Below are positions 7,900-16,221 of a stretch of 48,182 nt of DNA, in pieces. Both the position numbers and the translations under genes were made by a program. Under the pieces are notes generated by a model, which searched no databases, was not told the origin of the DNA, and saw only the letters and a list, made by a program, of their open reading frames with translations. Position 1 is the first letter of the stretch; the number at the start of each line of letters is the position of its first letter. Where the stretch lies: positions 1-48,182 of the forward strand of contig JAGXQU010000083.1 of assembly GCA_018335895.1 (NCBI GenBank), written 5' to 3'. The stretch comes from Hyphomicrobiales bacterium. GTDB taxonomy: Bacteria; Pseudomonadota; Alphaproteobacteria; Rhizobiales; Xanthobacteraceae.

Positions 7900-8904
7900 T
7901 TAACGCCTCTTGTTGTCGGCGTCCGCGCGCGCGAGCCGTTCCAGCACGTCGCGGATGTCGTTCTGGCGCTCGGACTGCGCCTCGACCCAGTCGCGCAGCA
8001 TCTGTTGTTCGCCGCGCATGTGCTGGACGAGTTCCTGCAGACTGCTCGCGAGATTGACCATGGCTTTGGAACTGCGGTCGCCGCCCGCGCTCTCCACCGA
8101 CTTTTCCAGACGCTGGATTGCGGCGGCGAGCGGCGCCGCCGCGTTCGAGGTATCGAGTTCGACCGCGCCGAGATCGGCTACCGTGGTCGAAAGCCAGTCT
8201 TCGAGATCGGTGTAGAAGCGGTTCTGTGCCTGGCTCGCCTGCAGATCCAGAAAGCCGAGCACAAGCGAGCCGGCGAGACCGAACAGCGAAGACGAGAACG
8301 CGATACCCATGCCGCCGAGCGGCGCGGCCAGACCCGTTTTCAGATCGTCGAAAACGCGGCCCGAGTCGCCGCTCGCATCGAGCGACTGAATCACGCGGCC
8401 GACGGAACCGACGGTTTCGAGCAAACCCCAGAACGTGCCGAGCAGTCCGAGGAAGACCAGGAGGCCTGTGAGGTAGCGGCCGACATCGCGCTGCTCATCT
8501 AGGCGCGTGCCAATCGATTCGAGAATCCCGCGCATCGTGATCTGCGAGATCACCATACGGCCCATGCGGTCACGCAGGAGGGTTGCCATCGGCGCGAGCA
8601 GCACGGGAGGGCGATCGATGGCTATGCCCGGATCGGCGAGGCGGAAGCTGTTCACCCAGTGCACTTCCGGGAACAACCGCATGACCTGCCGGAACGCGAG
8701 CACGACGCCAATCAGGAGAACCCCTAGAATGATTCCATTCAGGAGCGGGTTCGCGAGAAAGGCTGCGAAGATCTGCCGGTACAGAAGCACCGCGACAAGC
8801 GCCGCGAGCACCAGAAACACCATCATCCGGAACAGGAAAATCCGCGGCGACGAAATCTTGCTGTAGCCGTCGAGTGCTTCCGTTTCGCGCTTTTTCTTTG
8901 CCAT
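7900..8904 (-). CDS. MotA/TolQ/ExbB-like proton-channel family protein
   Basis: 334 residues with four hydrophobic segments (about 21-45, 50-72, 145-165 and 195-220). The third holds the family hallmark LGLLGTFWGLLETVG, and the fourth PLGGMGIAFSSSLFGLAGS matches the second conserved helix of MotA/TolQ/ExbB channels. A C-terminal cytoplasmic coiled coil occupies about 250-325. The ATG at 8904 has GAGGAG seven bases upstream. It is the first gene of a pair with the MotB-like gene, which suggests a proton-driven stator that transmits force to the cell wall. It differs from true MotA and TolQ in length and in the extended C terminus. The gene is 85 bases downstream of suhB and may have its own promoter. 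Confidence 0.83.
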   Translation of the reverse strand: MAKKKRETEALDGYSKISSPRIFLFRMMVFLVLAALVAVLLYRQIFAAFLANPLLNGIILGVLLIGVVLAFRQVMRLFPEVHWVNSFRLADPGIAIDRPPVLLAPMATLLRDRMGRMVISQITMRGILESIGTRLDEQRDVGRYLTGLLVFLGLLGTFWGLLETVGSVGRVIQSLDASGDSGRVFDDLKTGLAAPLGGMGIAFSSSLFGLAGSLVLGFLDLQASQAQNRFYTDLEDWLSTTVADLGAVELDTSNAAAPLAAAIQRLEKSVESAGGDRSSKAMVNLASSLQELVQHMRGEQQMLRDWVEAQSERQNDIRDVLERLARADADNKRR

Positions 8905-8989
8905 CCGCCGCTCCTCACCTTCGCCAGATCAAGTATGGCACAGACGACGGATATGTAGAGTCCGGTGACGGCGGAATGACGGCGGGCGC

Positions 8990-9781
8990 CTACGCGCTTT
9001 TCAGTGCCGCGAGCAGCGCGGCGTGGATGTCGTAGTTCCCGCAGACGACAGAACCGACGCGCAGCATGTTCATGTGACCGTCGAGATCGGTGACGAAGCC
9101 GCCCGCTTCCTGGAGGAGCACGATACCGGCGGCGAGATCCCACGGCGAAAGATCGCGCTCCCAGAAACCGTCGAAGCGGCCGGAGGCGGTCCAGGCCATG
9201 TCGAGCGCGGCAGCGCCGGTACGGCGCAGACCGGCAACCTGTTTTTGCAGCACGCCGAGTTCGCGGCGGAAGCGTTCGTGATCGCCGCGTTCGTGATGCG
9301 GAATGCCGCAGGAGATCACGGCATCGCCGAGGACTTTACGCGCGGCGACACGCAGGCGGCGGTTGTTCAGGTAGGCGCCTTGCCCGCGTTCGGCGGCATA
9401 CATTTCGTCATAGATCGGATTGTAAATGACGCCCGCGATAGGGATGCCGTCCTTCACCAATCCGATCGAAACCGCGAACAGCGGAATCGAGTGCAGGAAA
9501 TTCGTGGTGCCGTCGAGCGGATCGACAATGAACTGGTGCTGACCGTCCGAGCCCTTCACCTCGCCGCGCTCTTCCATCAGGAAACCGAAAGTCGGCCGCG
9601 CCTTCGATAATTCATTGAAGATGGTGTCTTCCGCCTTCTTGTCGGCTGCGGAAACGAAATTCGCAGGTCCTTTCAGCGAGACCTGAAGGTGCTCAACCTC
9701 GTTGAAGTCGCGAATGAGCGCGCGGCCCGCCTTGCGGGCCGCTGCGGTCATGACAGTGATATTGGCGGAACGCAGCGACAC
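8990..9781 (-). CDS. suhB: Inositol monophosphatase family protein (SuhB type)
   Basis: 263-residue Mg-dependent phosphatase of the inositol monophosphatase family. Metal-site motifs are all present: EERGE (Glu70-Glu71), IVDPLDGTTNF (Asp87 and Asp90) and SPWDLAAG near the C terminus. The family hydrolyses inositol-1-phosphate and related phosphates; SuhB also has a role in rRNA transcription complexes in enterobacteria, which cannot be assumed here. The start is GTG 9781, three bases after the efp stop, which implies translational coupling; an internal ATG at 9751 is an alternative, but the longer form fits rhizobial homologues. Confidence 0.9.
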   Translation of the reverse strand: MSLRSANITVMTAAARKAGRALIRDFNEVEHLQVSLKGPANFVSAADKKAEDTIFNELSKARPTFGFLMEERGEVKGSDGQHQFIVDPLDGTTNFLHSIPLFAVSIGLVKDGIPIAGVIYNPIYDEMYAAERGQGAYLNNRRLRVAARKVLGDAVISCGIPHHERGDHERFRRELGVLQKQVAGLRRTGAAALDMAWTASGRFDGFWERDLSPWDLAAGIVLLQEAGGFVTDLDGHMNMLRVGSVVCGNYDIHAALLAALKSA

Positions 9782-9784
9782 CGC

Positions 9785-10348
9785 TTACTCGGCGCGGCGC
9801 ACGTAGGCGACTTCGTTGGTGTCGACGACGACCTTTTCGCCGGTGCCGATGAACGGCGGCACCATGACGCGAAGGCCGTTCTCGAGCTTGGCCGGCTTGT
9901 AGGATGATGCCGCGGTCTGGCCCTTCACGACCGGATCAGCTTCGACGATCTCCAGCGTCACGTAGTCGGGCAGCCTGATGTTGATCGGGCGCTCATCGTG
10001 CATCTCCAGCGTGACCTGCATGCCGTCCTGGAGGAACAGCGCGCGTTCGCCGACAAATTCTTCGGCAAGCTGAATCTGCTCGTAACTGTCGGTATCCATG
10101 AAGACGAGGCTGTCGCCTTCCTTGTAGAGATACTGGAAGTCCTTCTGCTCGAGGCGCGCACGCTCGACCTTTTCGTCGGAGCCGAAGCGGTTGTTGAGCT
10201 TGCGGCCGTCGATCAGGTTTTTGAGTTCGACCTGGTTGTAGGCGGGGCCCTTGCCGGGCTTGACCGCCATGGTTTTCACCGCGGCCCAGAGCGAGTTCTG
10301 ATACTCGATCACCATGCCGGGGCGGATTTCGTTGCCGTTGATTTTCAT
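9785..10348 (-). CDS. efp: Translation elongation factor P
   Basis: 187-residue EF-P with its three beta-barrel domains. It relieves ribosome stalling at consecutive prolines. The tip loop of domain I reads VKPGKGPAY, with the conserved lysine at residue 33 that is lysylated in many bacteria; no epmA or epmB is in the window. The ATG has GAGGAA four bases upstream. It is followed at once by suhB. Substrates are visible here: the outer-membrane protein at 38770 has nine consecutive prolines, and TolA and CpoB are proline-rich. Confidence 0.97.
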   Translation of the reverse strand: MKINGNEIRPGMVIEYQNSLWAAVKTMAVKPGKGPAYNQVELKNLIDGRKLNNRFGSDEKVERARLEQKDFQYLYKEGDSLVFMDTDSYEQIQLAEEFVGERALFLQDGMQVTLEMHDERPINIRLPDYVTLEIVEADPVVKGQTAASSYKPAKLENGLRVMVPPFIGTGEKVVVDTNEVAYVRRAE

Positions 10349-10403
10349 GGAATTCCTCGGAAGCAGCGGCTCCAGTGCCGTGCTGAGACACTCCCGTCAA
10401 GCC

Positions 10404-10443
10404 CGTTCGCGCTGGCGAGCGCAGCGAGCGGCCAACGCGAACG
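10404..10443. repeat. Intergenic inverted repeat between the Sel1 gene and efp
   Basis: Arms CGTTCGCGCTGGC and GCCAACGCGAACG with one mismatch, around a 14-base spacer. It lies between the minus-strand Sel1 gene (ends 10468) and efp. No T-run follows it on the minus strand, so it is not a clear terminator; it may be a degenerate dispersed repeat. Confidence 0.5.
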
Positions 10444-10467
10444 AAAAACAACGATTAAGCGGTCAAA

Positions 10468-11490
10468 TTAAGTATTCGGTGGCGCTTTACTTTGCAGCCA
10501 AGCCTTCAGGATCGCTTCGGCGCGCTTCTTTTCTTCTTCACTGAGGCTGCCGAAGACGCCGTCGAGCATGGGGTCGGAGATGTTCCGGAGGCGCGCCATC
10601 AGGTGCCAGGCCATCGCTTCGGTAAGGTTCTTTTCGACTCCACGGCCGGCATTGAGCATCCTCGCGTAGCGGTTCTGGGCAACCGGATTGCCCTTGAGCG
10701 CCGCGCGCCGCATGGCAAGCGCCGCGCTTTGCTCGTCCTTCTCCACGCCGTTGCCGTTGAAGAGCGCGATCGCAAGCTCGATCGTTGCCGGGATGTGATC
10801 GAGCCTCGCCGCGCGGCGCAGCCATTTCACCGACTCCGCGAGATCCTTCGGCACGCCCCTGCCTTCCTGATAGAAAATCGCAAGCGCGTGCTGCGCATCG
10901 GGGATGTCGTTGTCGGCTGCCACCCGCATCAGCTTCGCGGCTTCCTGCACGTTCTGCGGAAACACCTGGCCTTCGAGATAAAGCAGCGCGAGGTTGTAGG
11001 CCGCGTGCGGATGGCCCTTGTCGGCTGCGCGGCGGAACAGTTTCGCCGCCTCGTCCTTGCTGCGCGTGACGCCATTGCCTTGCAGATGCATCATGCCGAG
11101 CGAGAATACGGCGTGGGTATCGTTTGCATTGGCGGCGCGGCGGAGCCATTCGAGCGACTTCGCGGCATCGGGCGCGACACCGATGCCTTCGGCATACAAC
11201 TCGCCGAGCAGCGTCATCGCCCGGCTGTCTTTGTGTTTCTCCGCGCGAATTTCCGCGAGCTGCTTGGCTTCGACGAAATTGCCGCGCTGGTAGGCGGCAA
11301 ACGGCGCATTCGGATCGTTGGCGAGCGAGGGCTCGAACGGAGGCCGCGGCGGCTGCGGTGTGATCGCGATGCTTTTCACCCGCGCGACCGGCGCTTTCGC
11401 GGGCTCGCGCTTCGGCAGAAAGGTTTCGTCGGCACCATAAGCGGGCGCACTGAAAACCAACGCCGTGATCAGCATCAGATAGCGATGCAT
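10468..11490 (-). CDS. Secreted Sel1-repeat (tetratricopeptide-like) protein
   Basis: 340 residues. The signal peptide (about 1-19) ends in APAYG, then a proline-rich linker leads into about six Sel1-like repeats (about 90-310), each with the pattern A..LG..Y..G.GV..D...A..W...AA. Such solenoids act as scaffolds for protein interactions in the periplasm or envelope; the partner is unknown. Start set at ATG 11490 because it begins the signal peptide; a longer frame to 11682 would run deep into the preceding thiE-like gene. It lies two bases after the stop of that gene, so the two are co-transcribed. Confidence 0.85.
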   Translation of the reverse strand: MHRYLMLITALVFSAPAYGADETFLPKREPAKAPVARVKSIAITPQPPRPPFEPSLANDPNAPFAAYQRGNFVEAKQLAEIRAEKHKDSRAMTLLGELYAEGIGVAPDAAKSLEWLRRAANANDTHAVFSLGMMHLQGNGVTRSKDEAAKLFRRAADKGHPHAAYNLALLYLEGQVFPQNVQEAAKLMRVAADNDIPDAQHALAIFYQEGRGVPKDLAESVKWLRRAARLDHIPATIELAIALFNGNGVEKDEQSAALAMRRAALKGNPVAQNRYARMLNAGRGVEKNLTEAMAWHLMARLRNISDPMLDGVFGSLSEEEKKRAEAILKAWLQSKAPPNT

Positions 11491-11492
11491 GT

Positions 11493-12149
11493 TCAATCCG
11501 CGAATTCGGGCTGGCGAACGAGTTGCGTTGCCTTCGCCACCACTTCGGCTGCCTTCTCCGGCCGGCTCCATACCGCATCGCCGAGTGCAACGAAGTCCGC
11601 CCGCGCTTGCGCGAGCCGCTGCGCTTCTTCGAGCGATCCGGCGAAGGCGATACAGGGAACCTGAAAGATTTCGGCCCACCACGATACGCGCTCGATGAGC
11701 GCCGAAAGTCCGGGCCGTCTTCCGCTCGCGTCCGGTTCGCCGAACATCACGTAATCAACGCCGAGTTCGGAAGCGACCATGGCGTCGTGCCGCGAATGCA
11801 GCCCTGCGACGCCGGCGAGCCGCCCGGCAGCAAGGCTCGTGCGCGTCGATTGCAGCCAGTCCAGACCGGAAAAATGCGCGCCGTCGGCGCCGGCTGCGTC
11901 AACGAGCCCCGGCAGGTTCGAAAGCAGCATCACCGCACCGGTGCCTTCGAGATGCGTCGAGAGAATACGGATCGCCGAGAGCGCGATCACTTCGTCTTCG
12001 GGCGCAACTTGTACGATTACGGCGGCGACGTCACCTGCGCGGCAGGCCTGTTCGAGCAGCGGCGCAAATTCGACCGCATCCTCGATGACCGGCGTCACGA
12101 GGACCAGGCGCGTGCGGGCTTTGGCTGCTTCGGTCAAGCCACTCTCCAT
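11493..12149 (-). CDS. ThiE/TenI-like thiamine phosphate synthase family protein
   Basis: 218-residue TIM-barrel protein of the ThiE/TenI superfamily. Recognisable parts are DGAHF (the DGVHLG strand), GVAGLHSRHDAMVASELGVD (the GxSxHs...A..GADY segment) and VMFGEPDASGRRP in place of the usual GP.F.T.TK. The pyrophosphate-binding Thr/Lys loop of catalytic ThiE is therefore altered, so catalysis of thiamine phosphate formation is doubtful. No other thiamine genes are nearby. It is followed two bases later by the Sel1 gene. Recognised family, uncertain function. Confidence 0.75.
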   Translation of the reverse strand: MESGLTEAAKARTRLVLVTPVIEDAVEFAPLLEQACRAGDVAAVIVQVAPEDEVIALSAIRILSTHLEGTGAVMLLSNLPGLVDAAGADGAHFSGLDWLQSTRTSLAAGRLAGVAGLHSRHDAMVASELGVDYVMFGEPDASGRRPGLSALIERVSWWAEIFQVPCIAFAGSLEEAQRLAQARADFVALGDAVWSRPEKAAEVVAKATQLVRQPEFAD

Positions 12150-12397
12150 CGGCGACCGTTGCCGGACAAGCGGGGCGAAAAATGGGCCCCGAGGGAATCA
12201 AAAGGAACTTTAATCTAACGGGACGGAAAGTAACTACGCTGTAGCGGGGTACGCTGCGGTGGATTCTGGGCCCCCATCTTTTCCTGCGTTAGCCCCATTT
12301 TCTCCAGCGCGGTTTGCCGCATTCACGAACCTGCACTTCGGCCGAGATTGGTATTACTATGCCTTTGGGCGGTGCTTTGTTGAGGAGAGGGCTTTCG

Positions 12398-13828
12398 ATG
12401 GCCTCGCGCGTCCGTTTTCATCCCGACCGCAGACAATTGCTTCTCGGGGGCGCGAGTGTGATCGGCATGCTTGCGGTCGCAGGCCCGGTGCGAGCCGATC
12501 TGCCTGTTCGCGAATACTCGCTTGCCGCCTATCCCGCACGCACCCGGCTTGCCGGCATCAACACGCCGGAGATCGACGTCTGGACCTACGGCGGCACTTT
12601 GCCCGGCCCGGAAATTCGCGTGAAGAAGGGAGAGCGCCTGCGCGTGCGTTTCGAAAATCGCTTGCGCGAAGAAACCACGGTGCATTGGCACGGTATCCGC
12701 TTGCCGAACGCCATGGATGGCGTGCCGCACCTGACGCAAAAGCCGGTCGCGCCGGGAGAAACCTTCGTCTACGAATTCAAATGTCCCGACGCCGGAACGT
12801 ATTGGTATCACCCGCATCAGCGCAGCCACGAGCAGGTCGGGCGCGGTCTTTCAGGTGCGCTGATCGTTGAGGAGCCGACGCCCTATCCGGTCGATCGCGA
12901 ACAGACCTGGGTTATCGGCGACTGGCGGCTCGGCCGCGACGGTGACTTCATCGACGATTTCGGCGATCTGCACGACATCAGTCACAACGGCCGCATCGGC
13001 AATACCATAACCATCAACGGCAAGGTGCCCGGCAAGTTCGCCGTGCGTGCGGGCGAGCGAATCCGCTTGCGCCTGATCAACGCAGCCAGCGCCCGGATAC
13101 TTGCGCTCCATTTCGACGGCCACCAGCCCAAGGTCGTCGCGCTCGACGGCCAGCCGGTGGCGCCGCACGATCCGGAGGGAGGCAGCATAATTCTCGGTCC
13201 CGCGATGCGCGCCGATATCGTGCTCGACATGACGAACGAGCCGGGCTCGGTCTTCACGATTTTGGATCGCCCGGGCCGGAATAGGAGTTATCGCCTGTTC
13301 GATATGGTCTACGATTCAAGCGCGCCCGTGCGAAAGACGTTCGGCGCGGTGCCGGCTCTGCCGTCAAATCCGCTGGCGGAACCCGATCTCGAAAATGCCG
13401 TGCGTCATGTCGTGACGCTCAACGGCGGCATGATGAGCCGGATGGAATCCGCGATCGTGGATGGCAAGCGCGTGGACGCGCACACGATGTTTCGCAGCGG
13501 CCTGATGTGGGCGATCAACGGCGTCGCGGCGAAAGATCATGTGCACGAGCCGATGCTCAACCTCGCGCTTGGAAAAACCTATCTGTTCGAACTCGTGAAC
13601 GAGTCCGCATGGCTCCATCCGATGCATCTGCACGGGCATGCGTTCAGGTTTCTCAGCGCGAACGGAAGGCCGCGCCCGCACCGGGAATGGCTCGACACCG
13701 TGCTGCTATGGCCGCGCGAGCGCGTAGAGATTGCGTTCGTCGCCGACAATCCGGGCGACTGGATGTTCCATTGTCACAATCTCGAGCACCAGCTCGGCGG
13801 GATGATGGCGCTCGTTCGCGTCAGCTAG
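12398..13828 (+). CDS. Tat-exported multicopper oxidase
   Basis: 476-residue three-cupredoxin copper oxidase. The N terminus DRRQLLLGGA and the hydrophobic stretch ending PVRA form a twin-arginine signal. All four copper signatures are present: HWHG (His96, His98), WYHPH (His138, His140), HPMHLHGH (His407, His410, His412) and HCHNLEHQLGGM (His458, Cys459, His460, His464, axial Met469). The methionine ligand suggests a low- to medium-potential enzyme of the CopA/CueO/bacterial laccase type. It oxidises phenols or metal ions with reduction of oxygen to water in the periplasm; the substrate is unknown. Start set at ATG 12398, preceded by GAGGAGAGG. It stands alone between convergent or divergent minus-strand genes. 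Confidence 0.92.
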   Translation: MASRVRFHPDRRQLLLGGASVIGMLAVAGPVRADLPVREYSLAAYPARTRLAGINTPEIDVWTYGGTLPGPEIRVKKGERLRVRFENRLREETTVHWHGIRLPNAMDGVPHLTQKPVAPGETFVYEFKCPDAGTYWYHPHQRSHEQVGRGLSGALIVEEPTPYPVDREQTWVIGDWRLGRDGDFIDDFGDLHDISHNGRIGNTITINGKVPGKFAVRAGERIRLRLINAASARILALHFDGHQPKVVALDGQPVAPHDPEGGSIILGPAMRADIVLDMTNEPGSVFTILDRPGRNRSYRLFDMVYDSSAPVRKTFGAVPALPSNPLAEPDLENAVRHVVTLNGGMMSRMESAIVDGKRVDAHTMFRSGLMWAINGVAAKDHVHEPMLNLALGKTYLFELVNESAWLHPMHLHGHAFRFLSANGRPRPHREWLDTVLLWPRERVEIAFVADNPGDWMFHCHNLEHQLGGMMALVRVS

Positions 13829-13831
13829 CGG

Positions 13832-14854
13832 TTACGCCGCTTTCTTCTCCTGATCCGCCGACCAGCGGCCCTGCGAAGCAAGGCCGTTCATCTTCGCGCG
13901 ATGCGCGAAAGCGGCCTGCGCGGCTGCGACGTTCGCGGCTTTGCCGCTCCATGCCTTCTGCGGCGCGGCCTGAAGCGCGCGGCCATAGGAGAAGGTGAGC
14001 TTCCACGGCAGGTTGCCGATCTTGTTCATGGCGTCGAGATGCGCCGTCGCTTCTTCGTCCGACTGTCCGCCGGAGAGGAAGGCAATGCCCGGCACCGCGC
14101 CCGGCACGCAGGCTTTGAGCATCTTCACGGTCTTCTCGGCGACTTCCTGCACGCTCGCGCGTTTGCCGGCCTTCTTGCCTGAGATCGCCATGTTGGGCTT
14201 CAGCACGATGCCTTCGAGCGGCACGCGCTGGAAGTAGAGCTGCTGGAAAGTTTCCTTCAGCACCCACTCGGTGACTTCGTAGCAGCGGTCGATCGAGTGG
14301 TCGCCGTCCATCAGCACTTCCGGCTCGACGATCGGCACGATCTGTGCGGCCTGACAGAGTGCGGCGTAGCGCGCGAGCGCGTGCGCGTTGGTCATGATCG
14401 CGGTGTGCGAGGGAATGCCCGGCGCGATGTCGATGACAGCGCGCCATTTCGCGAAGCGCGCGCCCTGCTCGTAATACTTCGGCAGGCGGTCGGCGAGCTT
14501 GTCGAGGCCGACGGTAATGAGTTCGCCAGGGCAGTTCGGCAAGGGCTTGGTGCCTTCGTCGACCTTGATGCCGGGGATCGAGCCCTGGCTCTTGATGATA
14601 TCGACCAGCGGCGTGCCGTCTTTTGCTTTTTGCCAGATGGTTTCGTCATACAGAATGACGCCGGAGATCGATTTCATGCCTTCGGTGGAGCGGAACATCA
14701 GCTCGCGATAGTCGCGGCGATTGTCTTCCGTGCTTTCCACGCCGATCGTATCGAAGCGCTTCTTGATGGTGACGGAGGATTCGTCGGCGGCGAGAATACC
14801 TCTGCCCGGCGCGACCATCGCTTCGGCGACCTTGTTCAGTTCGGCCAGATTCAT
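13832..14854 (-). CDS. fba: Class I fructose-bisphosphate aldolase
   Basis: 340-residue eukaryote-type class I aldolase, cleaving fructose 1,6-bisphosphate to glyceraldehyde-3-phosphate and dihydroxyacetone phosphate without metal. The Schiff-base lysine is Lys219 in IVLKPNM. Other family marks are GRGILAADES (about 17-26), WRAVIDIAPG and FLSGGQSDEEA. The ATG at 14854 has GGGAGA five bases upstream. It is the last gene of the minus-strand tkt, gap, pgk, aldolase run, 34 bases after pgk. Its 3' end is three bases from the convergent multicopper oxidase, leaving no room for a separate terminator. Confidence 0.95.
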   Translation of the reverse strand: MNLAELNKVAEAMVAPGRGILAADESSVTIKKRFDTIGVESTEDNRRDYRELMFRSTEGMKSISGVILYDETIWQKAKDGTPLVDIIKSQGSIPGIKVDEGTKPLPNCPGELITVGLDKLADRLPKYYEQGARFAKWRAVIDIAPGIPSHTAIMTNAHALARYAALCQAAQIVPIVEPEVLMDGDHSIDRCYEVTEWVLKETFQQLYFQRVPLEGIVLKPNMAISGKKAGKRASVQEVAEKTVKMLKACVPGAVPGIAFLSGGQSDEEATAHLDAMNKIGNLPWKLTFSYGRALQAAPQKAWSGKAANVAAAQAAFAHRAKMNGLASQGRWSADQEKKAA

Positions 14855-14873
14855 CGTTGTCTCCCTGCGATCT

Positions 14874-14887
14874 CGTAAAATTTTACG
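14874..14887. promoter_or_regulatory. Perfect 14-base AT-rich palindrome between pgk and aldolase
   Basis: CGTAAAATTTTACG is a perfect palindrome in the 34-base pgk-aldolase gap, 20 bases before the aldolase start. It may be an operator or a processing site; no regulator can be named. Confidence 0.35.
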
Positions 14888-14888
14888 G

Positions 14889-16082
14889 CTACTTTACCCG
14901 AAGCGCCTCGACGCCGGGAAGCGGCTTGCCTTCAAGCCATTCCAGAAATGCGCCGCCTGCGGTGGAAACATAGGTGAAGCGGCCGGCGGCGCCTGCGTGT
15001 TCGAGTGCCGCCACCGTGTCGCCGCCGCCTGCGACCGAGCGCAGTTTGCCGGCCTGGGTCAGTTCTGCGGCTGCTTCCGCGACTTCGTTGGTGCCCATGT
15101 CAAAGGGCTCCATCTCGAACGCGCCGAAGGGACCGTTCCAGACCAGGGTCTTGGAGGCAGCGAGCGCGGAGATGACGTGGCCGATGCTTTCCCGGCCGAT
15201 GTCCAGGATCATGTCGTTCGCGCCGACCTTGTCCGCCGGCACGACTTTCGAAGGTGCGTTCGCCTTGAACTCGCCAGCCACGACCACATCGCTCGGCAGG
15301 ATGATTTCGCAGCTGGTTTCCTTCGCCTTGGCGAGAATGCCGCGCGCGGTTTCGAGCAGGTCTTTCTCAACCAGAGATTTTCCGACCGGCTTGCCCTGCG
15401 CCGCAAGGAACGTATTCGCCATGGCGCCGCCGATCGCGAGCTTGTCCACTTTCGCAAGCAGGTTGCCGAGCAGCTCGAGCTTCGTTGAAATCTTCGCGCC
15501 GCCTGCGACCGCCATGACGGGGCGCTCCGGCTTCTCTAACGCGGTCTCGAGCGCCTCGAGTTCGGCCTCCAACGCGCGGCCTGCAAAAGCAGGCATCTTG
15601 TGTGCGAGGCCTTCGGTCGAAGCATGGGCGCGGTGCGCCGCCGAGAAGGCGTCGTTCACATACACATCGCCGTGCTTTGCGAGTGCGGCCACGAAGTCCG
15701 GTTCGTTCTTCTCTTCGCCTTTATGAAAGCGCGTGTTTTCCAGAACCAGAACCTGCCCCGGCTGCAGGATCGAAACCGCTTTTTCGGCGTCGGGACCGAT
15801 ACAGTCGGGCGCGAACAGCACCATCTTGCCGAGCGCTTCGGAGAGCACGCTGACGAGCGGTTCGAGCGATTGGGACTTGTCGGCGCCTTTCGGCCGTCCG
15901 AAATGCGAAAGCAGGATCACCCTCGCGCCTTTGTCGGAGAGTTCGCGGATCGTGGGGATCACGCGCGCGATCCGCGTGAAATCGCTGACGAGTCCGTTCT
16001 CCATCGGCACGTTGAGATCGACGCGAACAAGAACGCGCTTGTTCGCGACATCGGCCTGGTCGAGGGTTTTGAAGGAGGGCAT
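14889..16082 (-). CDS. pgk: Phosphoglycerate kinase
   Basis: 397-residue PGK. It interconverts 1,3-bisphosphoglycerate and 3-phosphoglycerate with ADP/ATP in glycolysis, gluconeogenesis and, if present, the Calvin cycle. Visible marks: [15 protein letters not shown] (about 15-29), [28 protein letters not shown] and the C-terminal [13 protein letters not shown]. Start taken as ATG 16082; a GTG one codon upstream is also possible. Neither has a clear Shine-Dalgarno sequence. A terminator (16101-16133) lies just before it, so pgk depends either on readthrough from gap or on its own unrecognised promoter. Confidence 0.96.
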   Translation of the reverse strand: MPSFKTLDQADVANKRVLVRVDLNVPMENGLVSDFTRIARVIPTIRELSDKGARVILLSHFGRPKGADKSQSLEPLVSVLSEALGKMVLFAPDCIGPDAEKAVSILQPGQVLVLENTRFHKGEEKNEPDFVAALAKHGDVYVNDAFSAAHRAHASTEGLAHKMPAFAGRALEAELEALETALEKPERPVMAVAGGAKISTKLELLGNLLAKVDKLAIGGAMANTFLAAQGKPVGKSLVEKDLLETARGILAKAKETSCEIILPSDVVVAGEFKANAPSKVVPADKVGANDMILDIGRESIGHVISALAASKTLVWNGPFGAFEMEPFDMGTNEVAEAAAELTQAGKLRSVAGGGDTVAALEHAGAAGRFTYVSTAGGAFLEWLEGKPLPGVEALRVK

Positions 16083-16100
16083 CACACAAACACAAGGCTA

Positions 16101-16133
16101 GAAAGAAAAACGGGACTCACTACTGGGAGTCCC
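16101..16133 (-). terminator. Rho-independent terminator between gap/small ORF and pgk
   Basis: On the minus strand the stem GGGACTC/GAGTCCC (16133-16127 and 16118-16112) has an eight-base loop and is followed by GTTTTTCTTTC. The stop codon of the 32-residue ORF (16122-16120) is inside the loop and the 5' arm is coding sequence. Confidence 0.8.
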
Positions 16134-16218
16134 GCTTGGACCAAAGATAGAGCGAGATGACGAGCATCACGCTGAAAAAGGCAAGTCCGACATACCCGAT
16201 GATCTGGTCGATTGGCAT
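16120..16218 (-). CDS. Small membrane peptide (32 aa) between gap and pgk
   Basis: Reading frame ATG to TAG encoding a 32-residue peptide. It begins MPIDQIIGYVG, has a single hydrophobic helix (about 6-26) and ends in a charged YLWSKRDSQ tail, the expected order for a small single-span inner-membrane protein. It starts three bases after the gap stop codon (16222), so it would be translationally coupled to gap. The GAG-type ribosome site is weak. No known family is recognised. Its stop codon lies in the loop of the terminator at 16101-16133. Coding status is supported by the clean hydrophobic/charged pattern, not by homology. Confidence 0.6.
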   Translation of the reverse strand: MPIDQIIGYVGLAFFSVMLVISLYLWSKRDSQ

Positions 16219-16221
16219 GGC

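Noticed and set aside
6882-8904. MotA/MotB-like pair as part of a Zorya anti-phage system
   Set aside because: ZorA and ZorB are of this general type, but no ZorC, ZorD or ZorE-like gene is adjacent. Neighbours are suhB and an ABC exporter, and the pair looks like a conserved core gene pair.
10404-10443. Inverted repeat as the terminator of the Sel1 gene
   Set aside because: On the minus strand no T-run follows; the T-run lies on the wrong side.
12204-12230. GGAAC as the -35 of an EcfG general-stress promoter before the multicopper oxidase
   Set aside because: No CGTT follows at 16-17 bases, so the -10 element is absent.
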